Assembly (NCBI GenBank): GCA_964573995.1
Contig: CAZNLH010000024.1
Span: 1 to 37,694 of the forward strand
Origin: CAZNLH01 sp964573995
Lineage (GTDB): Bacteria > Gemmatimonadota > CAZMKB01 > CAZNLH01
Direction of reading: 5' to 3'
DNA: 37,694 bases
Shown: in pieces, positions 16,905-25,745 of the stretch
How positions within the stretch are numbered: position 1 is the stretch's first letter
Layout: each line of letters starts with the position of its first letter
Made by a program: the position numbers and the translations under genes
The notes under the pieces: generated by a model
What the model was told of the DNA's origin: nothing
Database searches by the model: none
Seen by the model: the letters and a program-made list of their open reading frames with translations, nothing else

Positions 16905-17450
16905 CTATCTCCCATCCCCCACCTCCAGTTCCACCCCGAGCCCGTCGGCCAGGCGGTTGACGAACGCGAAGTATGCGGCAACCTGGCAGATGCCGAGTAT
17001 CGCACGGTCGCCGAAACCAGCCTCGCGGAGCCCCTGGACGTCCGCCTCGGTGACCCGCGACGGCGTGAGAGTGACTGCCTCCACGTACCGTAGCATGGCA
17101 AGTTCCTTCTCCCCGATAGGCGCCCGCCTGTAATCCCGCGATAATTGCTCAACCAGGTCCGGATCACCGGTCAATCGACGGAGGGCCCCCCCGTGATGTA
17201 CAGTTCAATAGTGACATTCATTGAGCGAAGAGACGACTACCGCGATCATCTCACGCTGCACGCGGCTCAGGTCAGAGGGACCGAACATGAGCGTCTTGTA
17301 GAGTTCGAAGTGCGCCGTGAGGGCCGGAGGATCGAGGGACTGGACCCGGAAGATGTTCCCTACATCCCCGCGCGAGTTACTGATCGCGCCGAGGACTGCG
17401 CTCAACTCTTCGTCGGCTTCGTCATCCGGGATCATTGGGATGAAGGTCAT
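16905..17450 (-). CDS. AhpD/CMD-family peroxidase-related protein, probable selenoprotein (CxxU)
   Basis: Two open frames in the same register, separated by a single TGA at 17205-17207, together make one 181-residue protein of the carboxymuconolactone decarboxylase-like 'peroxidase-related enzyme' group. The family motif is normally NxCHYCxxHHGxALRRLTGDP. Here Cys79 is present, TGA occupies the position of the second Cys (residue 82), and His85-His86 follow, preserving CxxC-x3-H spacing. Downstream family features are intact: LVEQLSRDYRRAP, EKELAMLRYVEAVT, VTEADVQGLREAGFGDRAIL and YFAFVNRLADGLGVELE. A hairpin suited to be a bacterial SECIS begins 10 nt after the TGA. AhpD-type enzymes reduce peroxides through the CxxC pair, and selenium at one site is known in some relatives. 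The gene lies 25 nt behind an M28 peptidase gene. Confidence 0.85.
17179..17194 (-). promoter_or_regulatory. Candidate bacterial SECIS hairpin
   Basis: Minus-strand stem ACGGGG/CTCCGT (six pairs including one G-U) with loop GGGCC. The stem begins 10 nt after the TGA at 17205-17207 and the loop begins with GG on the 17th nt. This fits the known bacterial SECIS rule of an apical loop with an early guanosine about 16-37 nt after the Sec codon. The G/C run is also coding, so some structure could be incidental. Confidence 0.55.
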
Positions 17451-17475
17451 CGGTCCTCAACCGCCTCTCTCTTAG

Positions 17476-18831
17476 TCATGGCGCAGACGTGACACCGGCT
17501 ATGCGAAGACTGTCTACCCCGACCTCGCCAACCGGTCCCGTCGTCTCGTCGCTGAACCGGCTCACCGCTCCGAGTGTGTCGTAAGCGGCAATGCTGACCG
17601 CGTATCGCTCTGCGTCTGCAAACCTGTCGAGCGGGAAGGTGTTCACATTCCCCACGTCTATCACCTGCTTGAACGGCGTCTCGTCGGGGAAGGGGCCGGC
17701 CTCGGGCAGTGACCGAACCGCCACGAGGTAGCCTGCAAGATCACTCTCCATGTTGCTACGCCGCCATTCGAGTCTGCGGGAACCATCCAGATGAAACGTT
17801 ATGGCGGGAGGATCGGGTCTCTCTGGGGCAAGGGCCAGGTTGGCGATGTTGGCGGCGGCGGACCTGAGTATCTTTATCCCGTAAGTCGGGTCCATGTTCT
17901 CCGGGATATCCTGGTCGCCGTGCTGCTCCGCCCCATTCTCGTTCGCCTCGATGAACCTGATAGCGGTGAAGCCGTGACGCCTGAACGACTGGTGGTCCCC
18001 GCCGCGGCCGAACCGGTCCTCGGCGTTCATGACCCTACCTTCGAGGTCCGGGACGTAATACCCGCAGATCCACTTCGTGAGCCTCGCCAGTTGGCGGTGC
18101 GGGGACCCCGTGGGGCCCATCGAGTAGATCCTGTACGACGTGCTGTCGACACGTCCAAGGGCGTCTACGGCGTTGCTGATAGTGTCGAGGTTGATCATTG
18201 CGCGAATGTCCACTCCCAGCGACTCGGCCCAGGCGGCGTATGCTTCGCTCCCGTGGAGACCCTGCTCCTCACCGGTAAAGGCAATGAACAACACGCTCTT
18301 GTCGAAGGTGTAGGTGCTCATAACACGGGCCAGTTCCAGGACGGCCGCGGTCCCGGACCCGTTGTCGTTGGCCGCAGGCGCGAACTCGAGGGGATCGCAG
18401 ACGTCTCTCCCGCGGGAGTCGAAATGGGCCCCTACGACTATGTACTGCTCAGGATACACGACGCCCGGGAGGGTCGCGGTCACGTTACGGTGGCTGCCGT
18501 ATGCCTCGCAGATCGTGTCGTCGAAATCGAAGTAGCCCGGGACGAGCCTGCCGTCACCGTTTATGGAATAGGATGAGAACCGGTCGTATATCCAGCGCCG
18601 TGCCGCCCCTATGCCGGTGGAATCCGACAGGGTATCCGAAATAGTATTCCTGGTAAAGAATCCCACCAGGCGATCTATGTTCGTCACGAAACTGTCTATC
18701 GAGACGTCACGCACAATTTCTGAAATCACAGGGCTCTGAGCAGGAGGCGATGCGGTAAGGCCGACGGATTCCACTGCCGGGAACAACGATAAGACGAGGA
18801 ATGATATCCCTACGAGGGGCTTATTCGACAT
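17476..18831 (-). CDS. Secreted M28 family zinc aminopeptidase with C-terminal Fn3-like domain
   Basis: This 451-residue protein starts with a signal peptide (KPLVGISFLVLSLFPAV). The M28 catalytic core shows VVGAHFDSRG (metal His/Asp), PAANDNGSGTAAVLELA (bridging Asp), AFTGEEQGLHGSEAY (catalytic Glu and metal Glu), MINLDTIS and DHQSFRRHGF (last metal His). About 100 residues after the core (EWRRSNMESDLAGYLVAVR to the end) look like a fibronectin type III repeat. Such enzymes cleave N-terminal residues from peptides outside the cell. ATG 18831 is chosen at the signal peptide, with GGAGAG upstream; an upstream in-frame extension is rejected. It is first of a likely operon with the CMD selenoprotein 25 nt later. 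Confidence 0.9.
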   Translation of the reverse strand: MSNKPLVGISFLVLSLFPAVESVGLTASPPAQSPVISEIVRDVSIDSFVTNIDRLVGFFTRNTISDTLSDSTGIGAARRWIYDRFSSYSINGDGRLVPGYFDFDDTICEAYGSHRNVTATLPGVVYPEQYIVVGAHFDSRGRDVCDPLEFAPAANDNGSGTAAVLELARVMSTYTFDKSVLFIAFTGEEQGLHGSEAYAAWAESLGVDIRAMINLDTISNAVDALGRVDSTSYRIYSMGPTGSPHRQLARLTKWICGYYVPDLEGRVMNAEDRFGRGGDHQSFRRHGFTAIRFIEANENGAEQHGDQDIPENMDPTYGIKILRSAAANIANLALAPERPDPPAITFHLDGSRRLEWRRSNMESDLAGYLVAVRSLPEAGPFPDETPFKQVIDVGNVNTFPLDRFADAERYAVSIAAYDTLGAVSRFSDETTGPVGEVGVDSLRIAGVTSAP

Positions 18832-18948
18832 CGTCTCTTTCTCTCCTGTCCACTTAGGGCCCTGTCCAGAATGTCCGTTTCTTTGGCCCCCGGGGACCGG
18901 TATAAAAAATCTGCAGGTCCCCCCCATGGGCCTCCCCAACCAAGAAGG

Positions 18949-18977
18949 ATTATATCACAGCACCGCAAGGATTGCAA
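18949..18977 (-). promoter_or_regulatory. Promoter of the M28 peptidase / selenoprotein operon
   Basis: Minus-strand TTGCAA (18972-18977), 17 bp, perfect TATAAT (18949-18954). It is back to back with the rightward promoter at 19005-19033, with 27 bp between the two -35 hexamers. Confidence 0.7.
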
Positions 18978-19004
18978 GGGGTTCGATTCACCAACCATGT
19001 CAAC

Positions 19005-19033
19005 TTGACAGGGAATCTACTGTATGTTAGAAT
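19005..19033 (+). promoter_or_regulatory. Promoter of the BNR-repeat exoprotein
   Basis: TTGACA (19005-19010), 17 bp, TAGAAT (19028-19033); transcription would begin near 19040, about 50 nt before the ATG at 19089. Confidence 0.75.
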
Positions 19034-19088
19034 GAATTTGATATCACATGAAAAGGTGCATAAAAGGCCCCTCGAAAGGAGGCGTGTC

Positions 19089-21473
19089 ATGCCCGGAACA
19101 CGAGCGTGCGGAATCGCCTTTCTCCTCATCCTCACCCTGACGAATCCCAGTCTCTCCACGACTTACGACTGGTCACCTGTAGGTCCGCAAGGTGCCACTC
19201 CCAGGCGTTTCGCCGAGACCCCCCCAAGTTCTGAATACGAGGAATTGGCGGCCACGATGAGGATGCTCTTTGCACGCACCACGGGGGGAGAATGGATACC
19301 GATCTCCCCGGATTACGGCGGGTTCACCACCTGGACGATCGACGATGTCGTGGTTGCACCGAGCGATCCGGAGAGGATCCTTCTCCTACAGACGGGACCT
19401 TACACCGGGACGAAGATACACAGGACGCTCGACGGTGGCTTGTCATGGGATGAAGTACACCTGCCCATCCATTCCTACGAGCACTATGTCTATACACTCG
19501 CGATCCATCCCACTCGACCGGACACGCTCTTTGCCGGCAGTTTCGCGGGGCTATACAGAAGCGCAGACGCGGGAGACTCCTGGGAGAAGATCGAGGGCCT
19601 GGCTCCCTATTCGCCGATTCCCACCGACATCTCGATCCACCCTGAGAATCCCTCAGTCATCCTTATGAGCGGGAGGGGAGACGACCCGGGCATATACAGG
19701 AGCCAGGATCTGGGAAAGACCTGGGAGCGCGTCTTCGATTCCGACCAGGTCGGCCAGCTTACCCTCTCCCCCTCCGATCCACTCGTCGTATACGCCCTCA
19801 GCCTGACTCCCCTGGTCCCGGGAAGGCTATACCGCAGCATGGACGAGGGGGTGACGTGGCAACTCCGTTCCGAAGACCCGCGACTCTCCTCGAGCCTTGT
19901 GGTGGATCCCTCTGACGCAGAGAGATTATACATCCTCGGAATGGACGACCAGGGCCAGCGTACACTCCTCTTAGAGAGTGCCGACGGCGGCTCGAGTTGG
20001 ATAGTAAACTCCACCGCTTCAGAGGTCGGAGCGGGCATGCTTGTCTCCCTTGGAATCGCGCCCGGAGAGGAGGGGGGCTTCCCCGACCTGTACCTGGGAT
20101 CCAGTTATTGGGGTGCATTTCGTTCCGTTGATGACGGGGCTTCCTGGCTTCCCGAACGCTTCTTCGCCGCTTACATCGGTGCCATCGCGCGCGATCCACT
20201 CGTCGACAACAGGATATATGCCGGGATAGCCGCTGGAATGACCCAGAGCCTGGCCAACGGCAGGCTGTGGGTGAGCGGGGACGGGGGATCGTCCTGGTCA
20301 TACTCGGGAGAGAGCGACGATGAGAGCCACCCGGTGGGCCGGGTGTGGGCAATACACCCTTCGGTTCACCTCCCTGACCGGGTCTGGGTGGGGACGAGTT
20401 ACGGCCTCTTCCTGAGCGAGGATGCAGGTCTCACGATGACGCACACGGCCAGCGGACTCGTGAGATCGATCTGGGAGGACCCGGAGGATCAACTCCACCT
20501 CCTTGTCGGTACCGGCCCAGCGCCGACCTTCCCGCCGACGCCACCCAAACTACTCGAGACCACTGACGGCGGCTCCGACTGGACGGAGGTCGAGACCTTC
20601 GACCAGGCGGTCCTCGACATCGAAGTCGATAAGGCCACCGGAAGGATCTATTGCGCGCTCGGCTCCGTCACAATTGCTGGACTTGGCGTCCCGGGAGCCG
20701 GGGGTCTTCATTGGTGGGACGAAGGTACGGGCTGGTCGGAGGCAACAGATCTATCGGGCCTGCACGTCTCTGGGATCATACTCGACCCGGATAGTCCCGG
20801 GCATATCTACGTATCGACCATAGGGCAGGGGGTGATGGAATCTGCGGATGATGGTTCTTCCTGGGCCCCGATGAATGAAGGGCTCGAAGACCTGAATGTA
20901 CACGCCATCGAGGCCCTTGACCTGTCCGGTGATGTCGTGGACCTTGTCGCGGGGACATGGGCGGGCACCTACCGGTGGGAGGAGGATAGATGGGAACCTC
21001 TGGGCAATGGCATGGTTACCTTCCCGAGCGGTGGGGACAGCGTGGCCTTGCAGACGACCGCCCTCGCTTACAATGCCTCAACGGGGGTGCTGTACGTGGG
21101 CACTTCAGGGCGAAGCGCATACTCGCTGGTTTTGAATCCGCCCCTGGGAGGTGCTGGCGGAGGCAGCCGGCCCTCCATACCCCGCTCGCTTTCTCTCCAT
21201 CAGAATCATCCGAACCCGTTCAACCCGATGACCGCGATCGACTACGAACTGCCGGAGTCGATTCCAGTAGACGGGGAGGTCGAGTTGAGGGTCTTCGACG
21301 TGAGGGGAAGGCGAGTCCGTGACCTGGTGTGTTCGTCCCAGGGGCCGGGACGCTACCGGGTCATATGGGACGGCCGGGATTCGGGTGGGGCGGCCATGCC
21401 GTCCGGGATCTACCTGTATACCCTACGGGCCGGAGGCATGTCCCTAACGCGAAAAATGACCCTGGCTCGTTGA
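19089..21473 (+). CDS. Secreted BNR/VPS10-like beta-propeller protein with FlgD-like C-terminal sorting tail
   Basis: This 794-residue exported protein has a signal peptide (CGIAFLLILTLTNPSLS) and then many repeats of the Asp-box type: LDGGLSWDEV, DAGDSWEKI, DLGKTWERV, DEGVTWQLR, DGGSSWIVN, DDGASWLPE, DGGSSWSYS, DGGSDWTEV and DDGSSWAPM. These mark sialidase/VPS10-like propeller blades but not any particular enzyme. The last ~90 residues hold HPNPFNPMTAIDYELP, a FlgD-Ig-like strand (LRVFDVRGRRVRDL) and PSGIYLYTLRAG with a terminal KMTLAR, the C-terminal tail common on secreted proteins of FCB-related phyla. ATG 19089 has GGAGG 6 nt upstream and starts the signal peptide; a further upstream in-frame start lies before the promoter. 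Confidence 0.85.
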   Translation: MPGTRACGIAFLLILTLTNPSLSTTYDWSPVGPQGATPRRFAETPPSSEYEELAATMRMLFARTTGGEWIPISPDYGGFTTWTIDDVVVAPSDPERILLLQTGPYTGTKIHRTLDGGLSWDEVHLPIHSYEHYVYTLAIHPTRPDTLFAGSFAGLYRSADAGDSWEKIEGLAPYSPIPTDISIHPENPSVILMSGRGDDPGIYRSQDLGKTWERVFDSDQVGQLTLSPSDPLVVYALSLTPLVPGRLYRSMDEGVTWQLRSEDPRLSSSLVVDPSDAERLYILGMDDQGQRTLLLESADGGSSWIVNSTASEVGAGMLVSLGIAPGEEGGFPDLYLGSSYWGAFRSVDDGASWLPERFFAAYIGAIARDPLVDNRIYAGIAAGMTQSLANGRLWVSGDGGSSWSYSGESDDESHPVGRVWAIHPSVHLPDRVWVGTSYGLFLSEDAGLTMTHTASGLVRSIWEDPEDQLHLLVGTGPAPTFPPTPPKLLETTDGGSDWTEVETFDQAVLDIEVDKATGRIYCALGSVTIAGLGVPGAGGLHWWDEGTGWSEATDLSGLHVSGIILDPDSPGHIYVSTIGQGVMESADDGSSWAPMNEGLEDLNVHAIEALDLSGDVVDLVAGTWAGTYRWEEDRWEPLGNGMVTFPSGGDSVALQTTALAYNASTGVLYVGTSGRSAYSLVLNPPLGGAGGGSRPSIPRSLSLHQNHPNPFNPMTAIDYELPESIPVDGEVELRVFDVRGRRVRDLVCSSQGPGRYRVIWDGRDSGGAAMPSGIYLYTLRAGGMSLTRKMTLAR

Positions 21474-21723
21474 GACATGGGGATTTTCCCTGCATCGCAA
21501 GAGGTCGGTCCCCCCCCAGAGGTCACGGGCCCCTGTAGCTACCCGAGTCAGCCTGCGGACCCGCCAGATTGGCGACGCGCACGCGGAATTGCCGCGTTTG
21601 CCGCCGATACGTCATAAAACTTACGAAACGATGTTTTCAGGCCCCCTGTAAATATATCACGGGTAAAAGGGCGATCGGAAGGGCCAATTCAGAGAGCAAA
21701 CAAAAAGGTGCAAGGTAAGTATC

Positions 21724-22413
21724 ATGTATGACCGGGACGAACTCATCCGACGCTACCGGCGGGCGGTCGCTTCGGGACGGATCACGCGAAGGGACTTCAT
21801 CCAGGGGATGGCCGCGGCTGCCGGGGCGTTTCTTGGGCAGGGCGGGCATGGAGTGTTTTATCCAGCCGGCCTGCATGGTTCACTCACACCACCCCCGGGT
21901 CATGGACCGCGAGGCAGTGACGACAGGGGCCGCAGCGGGTTCCCTGGCCCGAACGGCAACCCAGATCCGGTGGTAGAGGCGTGCCACACGGTCCGGCCCG
22001 TCATGCGCGGGACCGGCGACAGCGGTTCGTTTTCCGATAGTGATCCGGTAGACTACGACCTCATCATCATAGGCGGAGACCTGAGCGGCCTCTCGGCGGC
22101 ATGGCATTACACACACCTTGCCGGCGCCGATCTGCCGGAGGAAAACCTTCGGGCATACGAGGAATTCGCTTAATCCGCGGACGTCGAGGCGGTTTACATA
22201 AACCGGTGGGGCCACGCGATGGTTACATCGTACCCCGGCTTCGCCTTCGGATGGCTCGCCGGATCGGACGGCCCGCCGGCCCGTGCCCGCAAGCCATACG
22301 GGCTCGTCGCTTTCGCCCATACAGACGTTCAGGGCCTTCCATACATGGACGCAGCCTTCACGCAAGGACGCCGCGCTGCGAACGATGTCCTTGATCTCCA
22401 GGCAGGCCGCTGA
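21724..22413 (+). pseudogene. Remnant of a Tat-exported FAD oxidoreductase (spermidine dehydrogenase-like)
   Basis: The N-terminal part has a twin-arginine signal (ITRRDFIQGMAAAAGAF) and a dinucleotide-binding strand YDLIIIGGDLSGLSAAW whose GxGxxG motif is broken (GGDLSG). The chain then jumps to a region expected ~400 residues later, meets an in-frame TAA at 22171-22173, and continues in the same frame with VYINRWGHAMVTSYPGF and LVAFAHTDVQG, which resemble the C-terminal end of this flavoprotein family. In total 229 codons remain of an expected ~600. The catalytic body is deleted and the product cannot be a functional oxidoreductase. AAGG lies 8 nt before the ATG, so a 149-residue peptide might still be made. 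Assignment to the spermidine dehydrogenase-like group is from memory of the family. Confidence 0.75.
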
Positions 22414-22523
22414 GATTTCCCCGAATAGTGTCCCGAAGCAATAAACGCCAACGCCTGATCCCCTCTTCCGGTCTCTTCCAAGAGGATGACCGCCCTTACT
22501 TATTACCTCCCCGTTGATGGCCG

Positions 22524-25500
22524 TTACTGGATGGTATCAGTCGTTACGTTGGACTTGACCGAGTTCGCACCACCCGTCCCGCGCGGGATGACCGCCTGGA
22601 ACCAGACCTGTACCGGCGGCGCGCTTGGCGGAACGAGGGCGTTCAAGGTCGCGGCCCCTGTATCATCCCCATCCGCGGTTCCGAGGATCTCGACAGGCTC
22701 CAGGAGGTCCAGGTTCATGCCGCCCAGTCGCGGCACACTCGGTCCCGCGCCCTCTCCAGTCAGGCTGTAGAGGAACCAGACCCGCTCCCCCGGTGCGACG
22801 TTCGTCACCGAGAAGGTCGCCGTGCTCCCCGGGATGAGTGCGGTCTTATTCGTGAGCACGATATTCGGGTCGACCGCGAAGTGGCCCATCCATGTCCGCC
22901 AACTCGAGGTGCGGTACTCGTGGTGGTTCCAGAACGATCCCGGCTCCGCCGGGTCTTCCTCGAGAGCACCGTAGTCCCCCCACCTCGAGCCCTCCTCGGG
23001 CGTCGTGCTCGTCTGCATCTCCACGACCGGCCGCGTCACTCCGGGAGGATCAGTCTCCAGGCGAAAGGTGCGGTAGACGCCGATAAACTCGTTCGGCGAG
23101 GAACGGTTGACGGCTATCGCCATGTTCCCCTGTGCATCGACGTTGACGTCCCCGAACCAGGTATCTATGTTGTAGCCGGGATCGATGTCTCCACCATCCA
23201 CCTTGACTGGATCCTGGCCGCTTGTCGGCCAGCCCCGCAGGTCGATCTTGTACCACCTCGACTTCGCGGCGCCGTCCCCCCCGCCGACATTGTGACAGAC
23301 ATAGAGGTAGCCGTCCCGGACAACACCGTTCTTGATCCGGTAGTCGATCGTGTCCGCGCGGTTCGAGGTACCCTGTTGCTGGGCGTCGGGCGGCTGGTAG
23401 AACGGACCGACGTAGACGTCGACGCTGTGGAGTTGCGGTGTCCCCGTCGCGTCGGTCACCGCGTAGATCCGAATGTCGGGCGACCCTGCCGCGTGGGCGC
23501 TCGCGAAGTAGGCGGCCGGGGCATTGGCATCGTAGGTCTTGGAGGAGCCGAGCGAGATGAAATAACTCGCCGTCTGGATATTCTGGATCGTGACCGGATC
23601 GCCGTTCAACATCGGTGCCTTTTCGAAGATGTGGATATGGTTGCCGCCGGGCCAGCCGAAGCAGTCCGTGGCGATGAAGTAGGCGTCGGGCCCGGAGCCG
23701 AGGTTCGGGAAGTCGACACCGTCGCAGTACGACTGGATGTCGAACCTGTACGTGTACCAGGTCCCGTTGGGATCACTATCGTCGGAGATCGCAATGTTCA
23801 GGAAGTCCCGTCCGTTCGGGTCTTGCTCGGCAGAGGCGACCACGTACCGGTCGACCAAGGGGTCGTACATGGCGACGGGGTCGAAAGAGAAGGAGGTGGA
23901 GCCGAAGAAATCGGCCAGGTCCTGGTCGAGAAAGATGTTCCCGCTCTTGTCGAAAAACCTGATCCAGATATTGACCACCCCGACGATATAGTCGGGACCG
24001 ACCGCCAGTTCGGGGTCCGGGGGATTCCACGCCGTGCTCTGGAAGGCCTCGAAGCCGAAGTCTGGACCCGCCGGGGGCAACATCGGCAGGCGTGCTTTGT
24101 CCGGCCACTCCGCGTTCCGCTCCGGTGGGGTATTCGCCTGCCGGGTGAAATCGTCGCAGTCAAGGGCCGCCACCGGCTTGATGACCGGCGGGGCCTCCGT
24201 GTCGAGGCCATCCGGGGCATAGAGGGTGAGTCCCACGCCATGGGGATCGCCGCCGATACTCCCGTGCCAGGCCAGCGCCACCTGATCCAGGCCCGACCAG
24301 GCGACGTGCCGGGAATTGAGCCCGACCTGTAGGTCCTGTTCCCCCTCATCGGTCCGGTTCAGGCGAATCTTATCCCCCACGGGGTTTCCCTCCCGGTCGA
24401 ATAATCGACCACGGATAGAGACCTGTCTCTCGGGACGGTGATCATCCAAGGGCGGCTCCTTCCTGTGATGGACGTTCCAGGCCACCAGGAACCTCCCATC
24501 GGGGGCCATCGCAGCAGTCGCGCCGTTCAGGTAACCCCCCTCTTCGCTGTCGTCAAGGCACAAGGGATCGCCTATCGGATCGCCTTCACCGTCGAATCGA
24601 CGGACGTAGACACGGTAGTCCCCCTTCCCGTCTGCGAGTGCACCCATCCAGGCGACCACGAACCGGTCTCTACCGTTCGAATCTACGCTCGGTTCGACGT
24701 CGTACCTCAGGTCTGATTCGCTTACCGCGAACTCCCCCCCAGCAGGCGAACCATCCTTGAAGACGCGGCCGAATATCCCGAGTGGAACTCCTCGGGAATC
24801 GCTGCGGGACCAGACTGCTACAACGCGGTTCCCGCCGAGCACTGCAAGGGTGGGGAGCGATTCCTGGAATTCCACCCCTTCGCCCAGCCTGAACTCTCCT
24901 CCGAGCGGGGTTCCGTCGGGATCAAAGAGGCGGCCGTAGGCATAGCGATTGCCGGTGTGGTCCGAGACCCACGCCGCGAAGATACTTCCATCCCGGGTAG
25001 CCTCGATGACGGGCTCGATTTGATCGCCACGTGTCGTTCCGTTGACCCGGATCTCTTCCCCGTCAGGGACGAGGGTGGTGTATTCCCTTCCGGTCCCGTC
25101 CTTCTTTCTCCGGAGGACGAGACGGCGCATGTAGATCCCCCCGTACTGGCCATCCTGGCCGGAGGAGACCCAGGCGATCCAGGCCGATCCGTCCCGGGCG
25201 AAGGCCACCGAAGGCTTTCCCTGGAAACCTGGGAGGGTGGTATTTACGTGGATCTCAGTCCCCAGCGCGCGGCCCAGTGGATCGAGGAATTGCGCAAAGA
25301 CGCCATAGGTCCCGAACTCCTGCCGGCGGCTCCCCCAGGCGACCAGGATCCGCCCCTCGCGGTCTACGGCGAGGCCCTGGTCCTGCTGGCGGTTTTCCGT
25401 GAATGTATTGACACGCGCCTCGATCCTCAGGTGATCCAGGAAGGATAGGCCCGTGCCGGGATCTCCGTAGGGAGAGGCCGGCATGGCGGAACTCGCATTT

Positions 25501-25601
25501 ACGGCAGGGAATTCAGGCCTAGCGGCCCCGGCAGGTCTCACATCCATGGTAAAGAGGACAACGCTCGGGACAACGAGTAATATGGCCATACGCAGGGACA
25601 T
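22524..25601 (-). CDS. Large secreted repeat protein of unknown function
   Basis: This 1025-residue exported protein has a signal peptide (MAILLVVPSVVLFTMDVRPAGA). Residues ~50-480 contain about six degenerate repeats ending in a strand like FDPDGTPLGGEFRL: FLDPLGRALGTEIHV, LFDPDGTPLGGEF, VFKDGSPAGGEF, RFDGEGDPIGDP and LFDREGNPVGDKIRL. Each is preceded by a VAW or VVAVW strand, as expected for a propeller. Residues ~480-900 form a second domain with PPDPELAVGPDYIVGVVN, FSFDPVAMYDPLVDRYVV and SRWGDYGALEEDP, features seen in uncharacterised exoproteins. The C-terminus is a beta-sandwich-like segment. There is no sorting tail. I recognise no catalytic motif. GGAGG stands 6-7 nt before the ATG. 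Confidence 0.82.
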   Translation of the reverse strand: MSLRMAILLVVPSVVLFTMDVRPAGAARPEFPAVNASSAMPASPYGDPGTGLSFLDHLRIEARVNTFTENRQQDQGLAVDREGRILVAWGSRRQEFGTYGVFAQFLDPLGRALGTEIHVNTTLPGFQGKPSVAFARDGSAWIAWVSSGQDGQYGGIYMRRLVLRRKKDGTGREYTTLVPDGEEIRVNGTTRGDQIEPVIEATRDGSIFAAWVSDHTGNRYAYGRLFDPDGTPLGGEFRLGEGVEFQESLPTLAVLGGNRVVAVWSRSDSRGVPLGIFGRVFKDGSPAGGEFAVSESDLRYDVEPSVDSNGRDRFVVAWMGALADGKGDYRVYVRRFDGEGDPIGDPLCLDDSEEGGYLNGATAAMAPDGRFLVAWNVHHRKEPPLDDHRPERQVSIRGRLFDREGNPVGDKIRLNRTDEGEQDLQVGLNSRHVAWSGLDQVALAWHGSIGGDPHGVGLTLYAPDGLDTEAPPVIKPVAALDCDDFTRQANTPPERNAEWPDKARLPMLPPAGPDFGFEAFQSTAWNPPDPELAVGPDYIVGVVNIWIRFFDKSGNIFLDQDLADFFGSTSFSFDPVAMYDPLVDRYVVASAEQDPNGRDFLNIAISDDSDPNGTWYTYRFDIQSYCDGVDFPNLGSGPDAYFIATDCFGWPGGNHIHIFEKAPMLNGDPVTIQNIQTASYFISLGSSKTYDANAPAAYFASAHAAGSPDIRIYAVTDATGTPQLHSVDVYVGPFYQPPDAQQQGTSNRADTIDYRIKNGVVRDGYLYVCHNVGGGDGAAKSRWYKIDLRGWPTSGQDPVKVDGGDIDPGYNIDTWFGDVNVDAQGNMAIAVNRSSPNEFIGVYRTFRLETDPPGVTRPVVEMQTSTTPEEGSRWGDYGALEEDPAEPGSFWNHHEYRTSSWRTWMGHFAVDPNIVLTNKTALIPGSTATFSVTNVAPGERVWFLYSLTGEGAGPSVPRLGGMNLDLLEPVEILGTADGDDTGAATLNALVPPSAPPVQVWFQAVIPRGTGGANSVKSNVTTDTIQ

Positions 25602-25707
25602 GTAATACCTCCTTCAATCGGGGTTTGATCCCGGCCTGCAGTTGAGTGGAACCGGCAGGAAGATCGGCCGGCACTGCAGGATCAGAGACCTCCCCGTTTT
25701 CGTGGTT

Positions 25708-25723
25708 CTATCACTGATGATAG
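25708..25723. repeat. Palindrome over the -10 element, operator candidate
   Basis: CTATCA and TGATAG form a 6-bp inverted repeat with a 4-nt centre that covers the -10 hexamer and the likely start site of the large exoprotein promoter. Confidence 0.4.
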
Positions 25724-25745
25724 CACCCGGTCGGTAGTAAGTCAA
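25717..25745 (-). promoter_or_regulatory. Promoter of the large exoprotein
   Basis: Minus-strand TTGACT (25740-25745), 17 bp, TATCAT (25717-25722). Confidence 0.65.

Noticed and set aside
16905..17174. Separate 89-residue ORF starting MTGDPDLVEQL
   Set aside because: It is the C-terminal half of the CMD protein in the same frame as the upstream part; the only break is the TGA at the redox Cys position. It has no ribosome site of its own.
22881..24332. 483-codon open frame on the plus strand opposite the large exoprotein
   Set aside because: It is a shadow of a GC-rich gene: Val/Arg/Gly-rich with no family motif, while the minus frame has a signal peptide, repeats and a strong ribosome site.
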